Source: Bacteroidetes bacterium UBA1947
GTDB lineage: Bacteria > Bacteroidota > Bacteroidia > Chitinophagales > Chitinophagaceae
Length of the DNA stretch: 40,090 nucleotides
Direction of reading: 5' to 3'
NCBI GenBank assembly: GCA_002336915.1
Contig: DDET01000002.1
Location: 69,209 to 109,298 of the forward strand
Shown: piece by piece, positions 25,043 through 32,779 of the stretch
Numbering within the stretch: the stretch's first letter is position 1
How the letters are laid out: each line of letters begins with the position of its first letter
Made by a program: the position numbers and the translations under genes
Notes under the pieces: model-generated
What the model was told of the DNA's origin: nothing
The model's database searches: none
The model's input: the letters and a program-made list of their open reading frames with translations, nothing else

Positions 25043-26474
25043 TAAGTAAATGATAGGTTTCCAACGCGTAATTATCGGTCATTCCAGAAATATAATCAAC
25101 TAACAAGTGTGCTCTAAAATACCATTCCATGAATGAAAACTCATCATTTTTTGGCAGGTTTTTCACAGCAAAATCGTAAGCGTCTAAATGTTTTCTTGGC
25201 AATCTATTATATAATCTCCATTCCACGTCAAGATTTTTTCCACTTAAAATGTTAATATCGTTTTTCGCGTCCACCAAAGCATTGAAGTTAGCATACGGCA
25301 ATTCTAATAGGGGCTTTAAAAATGCCATAAGGCAAGAAATAACACGATATCCCGCAAGTTCTATGTTTTCCGCCTCCTTCGATCGAAAAAGATGTGTTCT
25401 CGCAAATATTTTTAACGCCTTTAGCAACGATTTCACTGGTATTACGGTGTCGAATAAGTCATCTATATCGCCAGCTTTAATTCGGCTCTGATTTCCTATA
25501 TACGAGTCTGAAGCAATCTGAATTAGGCTTCTAGTAACGGCAATTTTGAATTTATAGAAATCGAACTTAGTCTCAAGTGCATTCACATTTATCCCTAATA
25601 ATTCAAATTGTTTATCTTCCCAGTACTTTAACAACTCGCCAAAGAAAAATTTTGGGCTGATTATCCCCTTTTCTATCCCATCTTCTATATCGCTTAAACA
25701 GTAGGAAATATCATCAGCAGCTTCCATAATAAACGTAATCGGGAAACGTTCTTGCCAGCCTAAATGATTTTTAATATGTTTCACCTTTTGCTGCTCAGAA
25801 TGAAAATAACCTGGTTTTTTATATTTACCGCTTTTGATTTTTTCACTACTCGGATCACAGTTATACTTAACGCACGATAATATTTGAGAGTAAGTTAAAT
25901 TTAAGCCATTTCCCTCGTAGTGGTCTGGTATATCTTGAAGATGTAAAATGATTCTAATTCCCTGAGGATTGCCATCAAAATAAGCAAAATCATTTAGGAG
26001 CTTAACGATACTGAACCCATCAAAATCCATTTGAGTGGAATGAAGTAATGTAGACTTTGCAAATGTTGAAAACCATTTCTTAATGGCGGCTTCACCGAAG
26101 TGTCCAAACGGAGGGTTTCCAATGTCATGTAAAAGGCAACAAGTTTCAGCAATATCTATAAATGGTACACGGAGTTTTTCTTGCATGTGGCCAGATGCTA
26201 TTAACGATGCCGCAACTTTTTTTGCTATTAAACTTCCTGTATTAGCAACTTCAAGTGTATGAGTCAGTCTACTTCTTACAGTTGAATTAGTTTCAAGCCC
26301 AAAAACTTGAGCCTTTTGCTGTAGTCTACGGAAAGAACTTGAGAAAATTACCCGTGACTTGTCGCTACTAAAACCTTGTTCGACATCAGGGTTATGAGGC
26401 TCTTCCTTGAACCTCATTGGCTGCAAAATGCTATCATAGTTAATAGTCGGATCCATTAATGGATGTTTTTGCAT
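25023..26474 (-). CDS. dGTPase-family HD phosphohydrolase
   Basis: A 483-residue deoxynucleoside triphosphate triphosphohydrolase-like enzyme, which removes inorganic triphosphate from dGTP or related dNTPs. HD-domain metal ligands are in place: His72 (RLTHTLEVANTG), His116-Asp117 (CLLHDIGNPPFGHFGE) and Asp254/255 (MEAADDISYCLSD). Family features R49-R50-L51 (FRRLQQKAQVF), GNPQGIRI and LNLTYSQIL are also present. The length is close to E. coli Dgt (505). It is AT-rich and is the first gene of a bicistron with the AEP-like protein. dGTPases of this family are known anti-phage effectors that deplete dNTPs, and others have housekeeping roles; the island context favours defence. Confidence 0.87.
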   Translation of the reverse strand: MQKHPLMDPTINYDSILQPMRFKEEPHNPDVEQGFSSDKSRVIFSSSFRRLQQKAQVFGLETNSTVRSRLTHTLEVANTGSLIAKKVAASLIASGHMQEKLRVPFIDIAETCCLLHDIGNPPFGHFGEAAIKKWFSTFAKSTLLHSTQMDFDGFSIVKLLNDFAYFDGNPQGIRIILHLQDIPDHYEGNGLNLTYSQILSCVKYNCDPSSEKIKSGKYKKPGYFHSEQQKVKHIKNHLGWQERFPITFIMEAADDISYCLSDIEDGIEKGIISPKFFFGELLKYWEDKQFELLGINVNALETKFDFYKFKIAVTRSLIQIASDSYIGNQSRIKAGDIDDLFDTVIPVKSLLKALKIFARTHLFRSKEAENIELAGYRVISCLMAFLKPLLELPYANFNALVDAKNDINILSGKNLDVEWRLYNRLPRKHLDAYDFAVKNLPKNDEFSFMEWYFRAHLLVDYISGMTDNYALETYHLLNGTKIQ

Positions 26475-26601
26475 TTAAAAATATGATTTTTTTTGATTTT
26501 TATATGCATAATTAATGATTTTAACAACTTAGCCTTTGCCCATTGGTGCCAGAATCCGCCTTGCTGCGTTGTGTTTCTTTTGCCTACCCTCACATAAGCC
26601 C

Positions 26602-26629
26602 AAAATGTGGATATCCTTATTTGGAAGCC
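26602..26629. repeat. Right imperfect inverted repeat of the accessory island
   Basis: This is the partner of 22532-22559 (22 of 28 positions identical in inverted orientation). It lies 128 bases upstream of the dGTPase start, on the outer side. The segment ends at TTTGGAAGCC, which could also act as a -33 promoter region for the next small gene. Confidence 0.5.
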
Positions 26630-26652
26630 CCTCCCTCAATTTCGTATCTTGC
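26621..26652 (+). promoter_or_regulatory. Weak promoter candidate for the 53-residue gene
   Basis: TTG (26621-26623) is followed after 21 bases by TATCTTGC (26645-26652), a partial match to TAnnTTTG. It would give a leader of about 145 bases before the ATG at 26803. Confidence 0.3.
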
Positions 26653-26802
26653 TTTGTCCGCCAAAAATTAAGAAAGGTGGGTATATGACCTGAGTATAAA
26701 GTGGGAAAGAAATGAGAAAGAAATGGGAAATTTTTGGGAAACAAGTTGATACTAAAGCATTGATAATCAATAAAAAAGTGAGAAAATAAATTTTGAGGGA
26801 AA

Positions 26803-26964
26803 ATGGGTAAAATGAAAAAGAAGAATAATATTAAACAAGGCGAGAAAAGCAGTGAAAAGCTCGAGGACATGCTGGATGTCATTGTTGCCACCGCACGTAA
26901 GGAAGAGCCCAAAAGAGACTGGGTTGAGTTCAAAAAGTCATTAAAAAATAAAGGCAAACTATAA
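26803..26964 (+). CDS. Small charged protein (53 residues), function unknown
   Basis: A 53-residue frame with strongly protein-like character. A basic start (MGKMKKKNNI) is followed by an amphipathic helix (SSEKLEDMLDVIVATARKEE), then RDWVEFKKSLKNKGKL. Such a pattern resembles small antitoxin-like or regulatory proteins of Bacteroidota. No toxin gene is adjacent, so that idea is not supported by context. A second ATG at 26812 is a possible start. It lies between the accessory island and purL and is followed immediately by a hairpin repeat. Confidence 0.6.
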   Translation: MGKMKKKNNIKQGEKSSEKLEDMLDVIVATARKEEPKRDWVEFKKSLKNKGKL

Positions 26965-26976
26965 TGTATCACGTCC

Positions 26977-27000
26977 CCCCTCTCCATTTATGGAGAGGGG
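26977..27000. repeat. Palindromic hairpin repeat upstream of purL
   Basis: CCCCTCTCCA and TGGAGAGGGG form a perfect 10-bp stem around TTTA, continuing into CCGGGGGTGAGGTC. There is no T-run on either side, so it is not a typical intrinsic terminator. I recall this kind of C/G-rich palindrome as a dispersed repeat in related genomes, which I cannot check here. Confidence 0.6.
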
Positions 27001-27025
27001 CCGGGGGTGAGGTCAAAAAAAAAAC

Positions 27026-27033
27026 TACTTTTG
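27026..27033 (+). promoter_or_regulatory. purL promoter -7 box, near-leaderless
   Basis: TACTTTTG matches TAnnTTTG and ends only four bases before the purL ATG at 27038, so the predicted mRNA has almost no leader. Confidence 0.55.
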
Positions 27034-27037
27034 CAGC

Positions 27038-29245
27038 ATGCAAGCAACACTCGAGCAGGCCATGAAACTGGGCCTACGCGAAGAAGAATTCGAGAAGATA
27101 AAAGAAGTCCTCGGTCGCACCCCAAATTTTAATGAAGTAGCCATGTACTCCGTAATGTGGAGCGAGCACTGCAGCTACAAGAACTCCATAAAATGGCTGA
27201 AGACCCTGCCCCGCGATGGGGAGCGCCTGCTGGTAAAAGCAGGTGAGGAGAACGCCGGCCTGGTGGATATAGGTGATGGACTGGGTTGCGTGTTCAAGAT
27301 AGAAAGCCATAACCACCCATCAGCTATCGAGCCCTTCCAGGGCGCGGCCACGGGTGTGGGCGGTATACACCGCGATATATTTACCATGGGGGCAAGGCCT
27401 ATAGCCTCGCTCAATTCATTGCGCTTCGGCAAGATGGATAACCCCAAGACCAAGCACCTGCTGAAGGGTATAGTAAAAGGCATAGGCCATTACGGCAATT
27501 GCTTTGGCGTACCCACGGTAGCGGGCGAGGTATATTATGAAAGCTGCTACCAGACCAATCCACTCGTTAACGCTATGAGCGTGGGCGTGGTGAAGGTGGG
27601 GCAAACGGTGAGCGCCACATCGCACGGCGAGGGCAACCCGGTGTTTATAGTAGGTGCCTCCACAGGTAAGGATGGTATAGGCGGTGCGTCGTTTGCATCG
27701 GCAGATATTAGTGAGAACAGCGCGGAGCAACTGCCCGCAGTGCAGGTAGGCGATCCCTTTGAAGAAAAGAAACTATTAGAGGCCTGCCTGGAGATGATAC
27801 CTACGGGTGCCCTGATAGGCATGCAGGATATGGGCGCGGCGGGCATTACCTGCAGCACCAGCGAAATGAGCGCCAAGGGCGAGCATGGCATGATCATACA
27901 CCTGGACAAGGTGCCCACACGCCAGGCCAATATGAAGCCATGGGAAATGTTGCTGAGCGAAAGCCAGGAGCGCATGCTGATAGTGGTAATAAAAGGCCGC
28001 GAGCACGAGGTGCAAAAGATATTTGACAAATGGGACATACACTGCGTGCAGATAGGCGAGGTGACGAAAGACAAGAACCTGAAGTACTACATGAATGGTG
28101 AGCTGATAGCCGATGTGCCTGCGGAAAGCCTGGTGCTGGGCGGCGGTGCACCGGTGTATGAAAGGGAATACAGCGAGCCTAAATATTTTGAAGAGATCAA
28201 GAAATTCAACCCGGACAATATAGCCATACCTGCCGACCTGCGCGATGTGGCTTACCAACTGGTGCAGCTACCAAACATAGCCAGCAAGCGCTGGATATGG
28301 GAGCAGTACGACAGCATGGTAATGACGGGCAATACGCATACCAATGCCCCCAGCGATGCTGCGGTGGTAAGGGTGCATGACAGCCCCAAGGGCCTTGCTG
28401 TAACAACCGATTGCAACAGCCGCTACGTGTGGGCCGATCCTTACAAGGGCGGTATGATAGCCGTGAGCGAAGCTGCACGTAATATAGTATGCAGCGGCGG
28501 TGTACCTGTAGCTATTACCAACTGCCTGAACTTTGGCAACCCATATAACCCGGAAGTGTACTACCAGTTTGTGTACGCACTAAAGGGTATGAGCACGGCC
28601 TGCCTGAAGCTGGGCACCCCTGTAACAGGTGGTAACGTGAGCTTCTACAACCAAAGCGAAGACGGCCCCGTGTACCCAACCCCAACAATAGGTATGGTGG
28701 GCGTACTGGACACGCTGGACCAAAAAATGAGCCTGAACTTTAAACATGCAGGTGACTACATCTATGTTCTCGGCGTAAACCGCAACGACATAAACTGCAG
28801 CGAATACCTGCACCATATATGTGGTGTTACACACAGTCCCGCTCCGCATTTCGAGATGGACGAGGAAGCAACACTGCAGGATAATGTAATGCGCCTGATC
28901 AGCGAAAAGCTGATCAACTCCGCACATGATATTTCGGAAGGTGGTTTGTTCACTACACTATTGGAAAGCGCTATGAGCAGCGATGGCCATGGCTTTACCA
29001 TAGATACAGATAAGAGCATCCGCAAAGATGCCTACCTGTTTGGCGAGGCACAAAGCCGCGTAGTAGTGAGTGTGAACCCCGCGATACATGCCATGTTCGA
29101 GGCAGAATTGAAAGGAACGCCCTGCACCAAAATAGGCACCGTTAACGCCGACGGCGAAATAAAAATAGACCACGAAACATGGGGCTATATAGCCGACTGG
29201 AAAGAGGCTTATGATAACGCGCTGGAGAAATTACTGATGGCGTAG
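27038..29245 (+). CDS. purL: Phosphoribosylformylglycinamidine synthase subunit PurL
   Basis: PurL (735 residues) is the ATP-dependent synthetase subunit of FGAM synthase, converting FGAR to FGAM in purine synthesis with ammonia from the PurQ glutaminase. The length is that of the small-PurL type, which needs separate PurS and PurQ; neither is encoded nearby. Family motifs include MWSEHCSYKNS, FKIESHNHPSAIEPFQGAATGVGGI at the nucleotide/FGAR site, and the second-half repeat with ITNCLNFGNP and HDISEGGL. The gene has a TACTTTTG promoter box directly before the start and ends one base before the converging folB. Confidence 0.97.
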   Translation: MQATLEQAMKLGLREEEFEKIKEVLGRTPNFNEVAMYSVMWSEHCSYKNSIKWLKTLPRDGERLLVKAGEENAGLVDIGDGLGCVFKIESHNHPSAIEPFQGAATGVGGIHRDIFTMGARPIASLNSLRFGKMDNPKTKHLLKGIVKGIGHYGNCFGVPTVAGEVYYESCYQTNPLVNAMSVGVVKVGQTVSATSHGEGNPVFIVGASTGKDGIGGASFASADISENSAEQLPAVQVGDPFEEKKLLEACLEMIPTGALIGMQDMGAAGITCSTSEMSAKGEHGMIIHLDKVPTRQANMKPWEMLLSESQERMLIVVIKGREHEVQKIFDKWDIHCVQIGEVTKDKNLKYYMNGELIADVPAESLVLGGGAPVYEREYSEPKYFEEIKKFNPDNIAIPADLRDVAYQLVQLPNIASKRWIWEQYDSMVMTGNTHTNAPSDAAVVRVHDSPKGLAVTTDCNSRYVWADPYKGGMIAVSEAARNIVCSGGVPVAITNCLNFGNPYNPEVYYQFVYALKGMSTACLKLGTPVTGGNVSFYNQSEDGPVYPTPTIGMVGVLDTLDQKMSLNFKHAGDYIYVLGVNRNDINCSEYLHHICGVTHSPAPHFEMDEEATLQDNVMRLISEKLINSAHDISEGGLFTTLLESAMSSDGHGFTIDTDKSIRKDAYLFGEAQSRVVVSVNPAIHAMFEAELKGTPCTKIGTVNADGEIKIDHETWGYIADWKEAYDNALEKLLMA

Positions 29246-29246
29246 A

Positions 29247-29585
29247 TCACCCCTCGTAAGAGATCTGCGAGTACTGCACATTTCCCGGCAGCATGGGCCG
29301 CAGCTTGCGGATGACCACTTTGATCTTCTCCGCAAAGGGTACTTGCTCCTTCAGTGAGCGGTGTATGTTTTGGGCAAAGGTCTCGATGATCTCACCGGGC
29401 TGCGTGAATTCCAGGGCTACAGTGCTTTGTATGATTGCATAGTCCACAAAGGGCCATGGCTGTGCATCATTAACCGGCACATAAATATCCACGTCTATTT
29501 CGAAGTCGTTACCATTGACCAGTTCTTCGGGGTACAAACCGATGGGTGCATGAATGCTGATACCGTGGAGGGAGACTGTGAGCAT
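29247..29585 (-). CDS. folB: Dihydroneopterin aldolase
   Basis: FolB (112 residues) cleaves 7,8-dihydroneopterin to 6-hydroxymethyl-dihydropterin and glycolaldehyde in folate synthesis. The N-terminus LHGISIHAPIGLYPEE carries the pterin-site glutamate. The C-terminal VVIRKLRPMLPG carries the catalytic lysine region, and VDYAIIQSTV lies in the middle. The length is typical of the small homo-octameric enzyme. It is a single gene converging with purL. A TAAATTTG box ends four bases before its ATG, mirroring the purL arrangement. Confidence 0.92.
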   Translation of the reverse strand: MLTVSLHGISIHAPIGLYPEELVNGNDFEIDVDIYVPVNDAQPWPFVDYAIIQSTVALEFTQPGEIIETFAQNIHRSLKEQVPFAEKIKVVIRKLRPMLPGNVQYSQISYEG

Positions 29586-29589
29586 GGGG

Positions 29590-29597
29590 CAAATTTA
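29590..29597 (-). promoter_or_regulatory. folB promoter -7 box, near-leaderless
   Basis: TAAATTTG on the minus strand matches TAnnTTTG, with four bases to the ATG at 29585. No TTG is found at the -33 distance. Confidence 0.5.
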
Positions 29598-29630
29598 GTT
29601 GATTAGTTGCCTAGTTGATTGGTTGATTTG
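29595..29630. repeat. Short tandem-like TAGTTGATT repeat
   Basis: Variants of TTAGTTGATT (TTAGTTGATTAG, CTAGTTGATT, GGTTGATTTG) recur in this 36-base stretch between folB and the lipoprotein gene. It is a low-complexity spacer, probably prone to slippage. Confidence 0.55.
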
Positions 29631-29634
29631 AGGA

Positions 29635-31119
29635 TTACTGTTTGAACCTTGTATCGGCGGAGTAGGGGGCGATGGTGGATTCGTAGCGGATGTTATTGAG
29701 CGGTTGTAGTGTAGTAAGGTTGTAGACGCTGTACCAGCCGGGGTTGCCGGTGCACTTGGTAGCATGGTGCGGTGCGGGCCCGTCCTGGGTGAGGTTGCTG
29801 CTTACAATGTAGAGTGTATTATTCTGTTCATCTACTGCGAGGCCATGGGGTTGGTAGAAGTCGCCATAGATGGGCGCGCCTACCAGTTGCAGCGTGTTAT
29901 AGTCGATGGTATATACAGAGCCCTTGCAGCCGGGATTTGGGTTTGCCGCATCTTCCATACAGCTTACGAATATTTGATGCTTGGATGGGGCTATTGCAAA
30001 CTCCTGCGGTTTGTGCCCTACGCGTATTGCAGCTAGTACCTTATACGTATATGCGCCCAGCACCCGGACCGTATCTGAAAATTCGCAGGAGACAAAGATC
30101 TTTGAATGATCGGGCGTCATGATCACTTCGTGCGGATCGGAATATATCTGCGAGGTATTATCTACTGCGGTGAAAGCAGTGTCGAGCGGTATTTTTATAA
30201 GCGGCGGCAATTTCCCGGGAGTGTAACGGTAGAGGGCGTTGCCGTATTGAGGAGTAATGTAGAAGGTATCCCAGCTTGGCGTGGCGACTATGCCATGGGG
30301 GTATATGAGGTTGCCGGGGTTAAGGGGTGTGGCCTGCATGCTTCCGAAATCGACGGAGAATAAATGCGCGGTGTTGAAGTCGACCATCATTATTTTTTGT
30401 GCATCGGGGCTGATGCTGAGGATGCCACCTGAACCGCCCTGCATGTTCACGCTTGCTATTACTGTGTCGGTACGAGTGTCTATTTTTTGTGCGTAGCTGC
30501 CTGATGTGAAGCCCAGGAATCCATACTTTCCATCCGGGGTGATGCGTATGCAGTGGGGTGATTCCGTATAGCCCATCATGCCGATAGGGAACATGCGCAT
30601 GGTGAGCTTTGATTTGCCATCTATTACCTGTACCAGGTCGCAGCCCTGCTGGGTGATGTATATTTTTTGGCGGGTGTCGGGATCGGAGGCGAAGGGTATG
30701 TTGCCGTTCTTATCCGGTGCACCGGCAGCGATCCAATTTTTGATGGTGTTGTACTCTGTTGCCGAAAGTGGTGTGCCATTGTAGGGCATGGTTGGTAAGG
30801 AGACAGTACCACGTGCAGAGTCGGTATTGATGAAGTAGAGCAATGAGCTAAAGTCGGTACTGAAGGGTATGACCACCGCGCCATGTGATGATCCTTTGAA
30901 GAGGTTGTCCCAGGAGTCGAGGCAGAGGCGGCCTGCATTGATAGCGCCGGAGGCATCGTGGCAACCTGTGGTAGCGCATTTGGTAACGAAAATAGCAGCA
31001 ATGCTGTCGGGGTAATTATCAATGAGGGCGGGTGCAGGAAAAGGCTTGTGCTTGCAGGAGTAGAGAATGCAAAGGGAAACAAGGAAGAAAAAGCATATCA
31101 CTATAATAGAACTGCGCAT
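29635..31119 (-). CDS. Cytochrome-like/beta-propeller lipoprotein, copy 2
   Basis: A 494-residue exported lipoprotein (lipobox LYSC, Cys22). The N-terminal domain (about 35-140) resembles a bacterial c-type cytochrome: C48-x4-C53-H54 instead of the usual CXXCH, and a candidate distal Met in LPTMPYNGTPLS followed by IKNWIAAGAPD. The C-terminal part (about 150-480) is a YncE/NHL-like beta-propeller with repeats such as ESPHCIRITPDGKYGFL and SDPHEVIMTPDHSKIFV. The role may be electron transfer linked to surface binding, but this is inference. It is the downstream copy of a tandem pair; the copies share domain order and long stretches throughout. Confidence 0.75.
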   Translation of the reverse strand: MRSSIIVICFFFLVSLCILYSCKHKPFPAPALIDNYPDSIAAIFVTKCATTGCHDASGAINAGRLCLDSWDNLFKGSSHGAVVIPFSTDFSSLLYFINTDSARGTVSLPTMPYNGTPLSATEYNTIKNWIAAGAPDKNGNIPFASDPDTRQKIYITQQGCDLVQVIDGKSKLTMRMFPIGMMGYTESPHCIRITPDGKYGFLGFTSGSYAQKIDTRTDTVIASVNMQGGSGGILSISPDAQKIMMVDFNTAHLFSVDFGSMQATPLNPGNLIYPHGIVATPSWDTFYITPQYGNALYRYTPGKLPPLIKIPLDTAFTAVDNTSQIYSDPHEVIMTPDHSKIFVSCEFSDTVRVLGAYTYKVLAAIRVGHKPQEFAIAPSKHQIFVSCMEDAANPNPGCKGSVYTIDYNTLQLVGAPIYGDFYQPHGLAVDEQNNTLYIVSSNLTQDGPAPHHATKCTGNPGWYSVYNLTTLQPLNNIRYESTIAPYSADTRFKQ

Positions 31120-31157
31120 GGCCTGGTCGATAGGGTGAAATTACGACATTATTGCGG

Positions 31158-32636
31158 TCATCTGAACCTTGCAGCCGCGGAGTAAGGTGCGTTGGAGGTT
31201 TCGTAACGAATGTTGTTGACCGGTTTTAAGGTGTACAGATCGTAGATAGTGTACCAGCCCAGGCTTGAACCGCATACGGTTACGTGATGCGGGGGAACAG
31301 GGATATTAATATTAGCGCTTACCACGTAGATACGTCCCATTTGTTCGTCGATAGTGATGCCATGCGGTTCATAGAAATCGCCGTAAAGGGGTGCGCCAAC
31401 CTGTTGCAGTGTGTTGTAGTTGAACACATAAACTGAGCCTTTGCTGCCAGGTGTGGGGTTAGCAGCGTCTTCCATGCAGGTAACAAATACCTGCTCAGTA
31501 GTAGTAGAGAGAGCCAGTTCCTGAGGAGTGCCGCCTACCGATAAAACGGCCAGTACTTTATAGGTATGTGCATCGAGTACCCTTAGCTGGTTGGTATTCT
31601 GGCAGGTAACAAAGAACTTGGAATGATCGGGGGTCATGATGATCTCGTGCGGATCGGAATACAGGCCGGCAGTGCCGTCGACGGTTGGTTGTGTAGTGTC
31701 GAGGGGAATTTTCAGTACAGGTTTATTGGCTACGTACCTGTAGATCACATTGCCCTTCTGGGCAGTTACGTAAAAGGTGTCCCAGTTGGGTGTAGTTGCG
31801 ACCCCGTGCGGGTTCAGGAAAACATTTTTACCTATTCTTTGTGGTGTTCCGGTACTAAAGTCGACATTCCACAGCTCGTTGCCCAGGAAATCGCTGACGA
31901 GATTTTTTTGTCCATCGGGGCTGATGCTGATGATGCCCCCTGTGCCATCGCCAAGAGAGATGGTTTGCACTATGGTGTCGGTGCGGGTATCTATCTTTTG
32001 AACATAGTTGCCGTTAGCGAAGGCGACATAGGCAAATTTTCCATCGTCGGTTACGCGTACGCAATGCGGGCTTTCTGTTTGATTGACATCGCCGCCTATA
32101 GGGAAGAGACGCATCATAATGCCCGATGCTCCATCTATCACTGCCATCTGGTCGCAGCCCTGCTGGGTAATGTATATTTTTTGACGGGTATCGGGGTTTG
32201 AAGCAAAGGGAATGTTGCCATTCCTATCGGGGGCACCATTTGCTATCCAGTTCCTGATGCTATTATATTCGTCGGCTGAAAGCGGAGTGCCGTTGTAGGG
32301 CATTGTAGGGTGCGAGACTATGCCTTTGGAAGAGTCGGTATTGATGAAATAGAGCAAAGAGCTGTAAGTAGTGTTGAAAGGTATCACCACTGCGCCATGC
32401 GAAGCACCTTTGAACAGGTTGTCCCATGAATCAAGGCGGAGATGATCGGCATTTATGTAGCCTGAGCCATCATGGCAACCGACCGTAGCGCATTTAGCTA
32501 CAAATATGTTGGCAATGCTATCAGGAAAATTGCCGTCGGCGATACCGGGACCGGGGAAAGGTTTATGCTTACAGGAGTTGAACAGGTAAAGGAACAAGCA
32601 GGAGCACGCCAATAAGAATATGATACGTAAACGCAT
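31158..32636 (-). CDS. Cytochrome-like/beta-propeller lipoprotein, copy 1
   Basis: A 492-residue paralogue of the next gene downstream (38-base gap, same strand), almost certainly from a tandem duplication. It has a lipobox NSC (Cys22), the same unusual C49-x4-C54-H55 motif (KCATVGCHDGSG), the MPYNGTPLSADEYNSI segment and a propeller with SDPHEIIMTPDHSKFFV. The copies differ mainly in surface loops. A conserved upstream word (GAAGTTACGAC here, GAAATTACGAC before copy 2) suggests the duplication included a promoter region. It is transcribed divergently from nadK. Confidence 0.75.
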   Translation of the reverse strand: MRLRIIFLLACSCLFLYLFNSCKHKPFPGPGIADGNFPDSIANIFVAKCATVGCHDGSGYINADHLRLDSWDNLFKGASHGAVVIPFNTTYSSLLYFINTDSSKGIVSHPTMPYNGTPLSADEYNSIRNWIANGAPDRNGNIPFASNPDTRQKIYITQQGCDQMAVIDGASGIMMRLFPIGGDVNQTESPHCVRVTDDGKFAYVAFANGNYVQKIDTRTDTIVQTISLGDGTGGIISISPDGQKNLVSDFLGNELWNVDFSTGTPQRIGKNVFLNPHGVATTPNWDTFYVTAQKGNVIYRYVANKPVLKIPLDTTQPTVDGTAGLYSDPHEIIMTPDHSKFFVTCQNTNQLRVLDAHTYKVLAVLSVGGTPQELALSTTTEQVFVTCMEDAANPTPGSKGSVYVFNYNTLQQVGAPLYGDFYEPHGITIDEQMGRIYVVSANINIPVPPHHVTVCGSSLGWYTIYDLYTLKPVNNIRYETSNAPYSAAARFR

Positions 32637-32779
32637 ACGGGTTATCTGATAAATTGAAGTTACGACTTTAGGCCGATATAGGTATAAAGGCTAAGCTGAT
32701 ATCCGTCAGCGGGCTGAGGGAAGCCAAATGCAGGAAAATGAGTTACTTTTATGCGGAATTTAAGCCAACCACCGGCCTC

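Noticed and set aside
26602..26616. DnaA-box-like TATCCACA inside the right repeat (minus strand)
   Set aside because: A single 8-of-9 match without a cluster or other origin features.
26803..26964. Antitoxin assignment for the 53-residue protein
   Set aside because: Composition is suggestive, but no toxin-like partner is adjacent, so it is left as unknown.
26529..26987. 152-residue minus-strand open frame between the island and purL
   Set aside because: It is Phe/Leu/Ser-rich, runs over the hairpin repeat and antisense to the better 53-residue gene, and has no protein-like motif. It is probably a shadow frame, though its C-terminal part overlaps the right inverted repeat.
26977..27000. Hairpin before purL as an intrinsic terminator
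   Set aside because: A perfect stem but no T-run after it in either direction; treated as a repeat.
29595..29630. Possible CRISPR or regulatory repeat near folB
   Set aside because: The repeat units are too short and degenerate and have no spacers; a low-complexity spacer is more likely.
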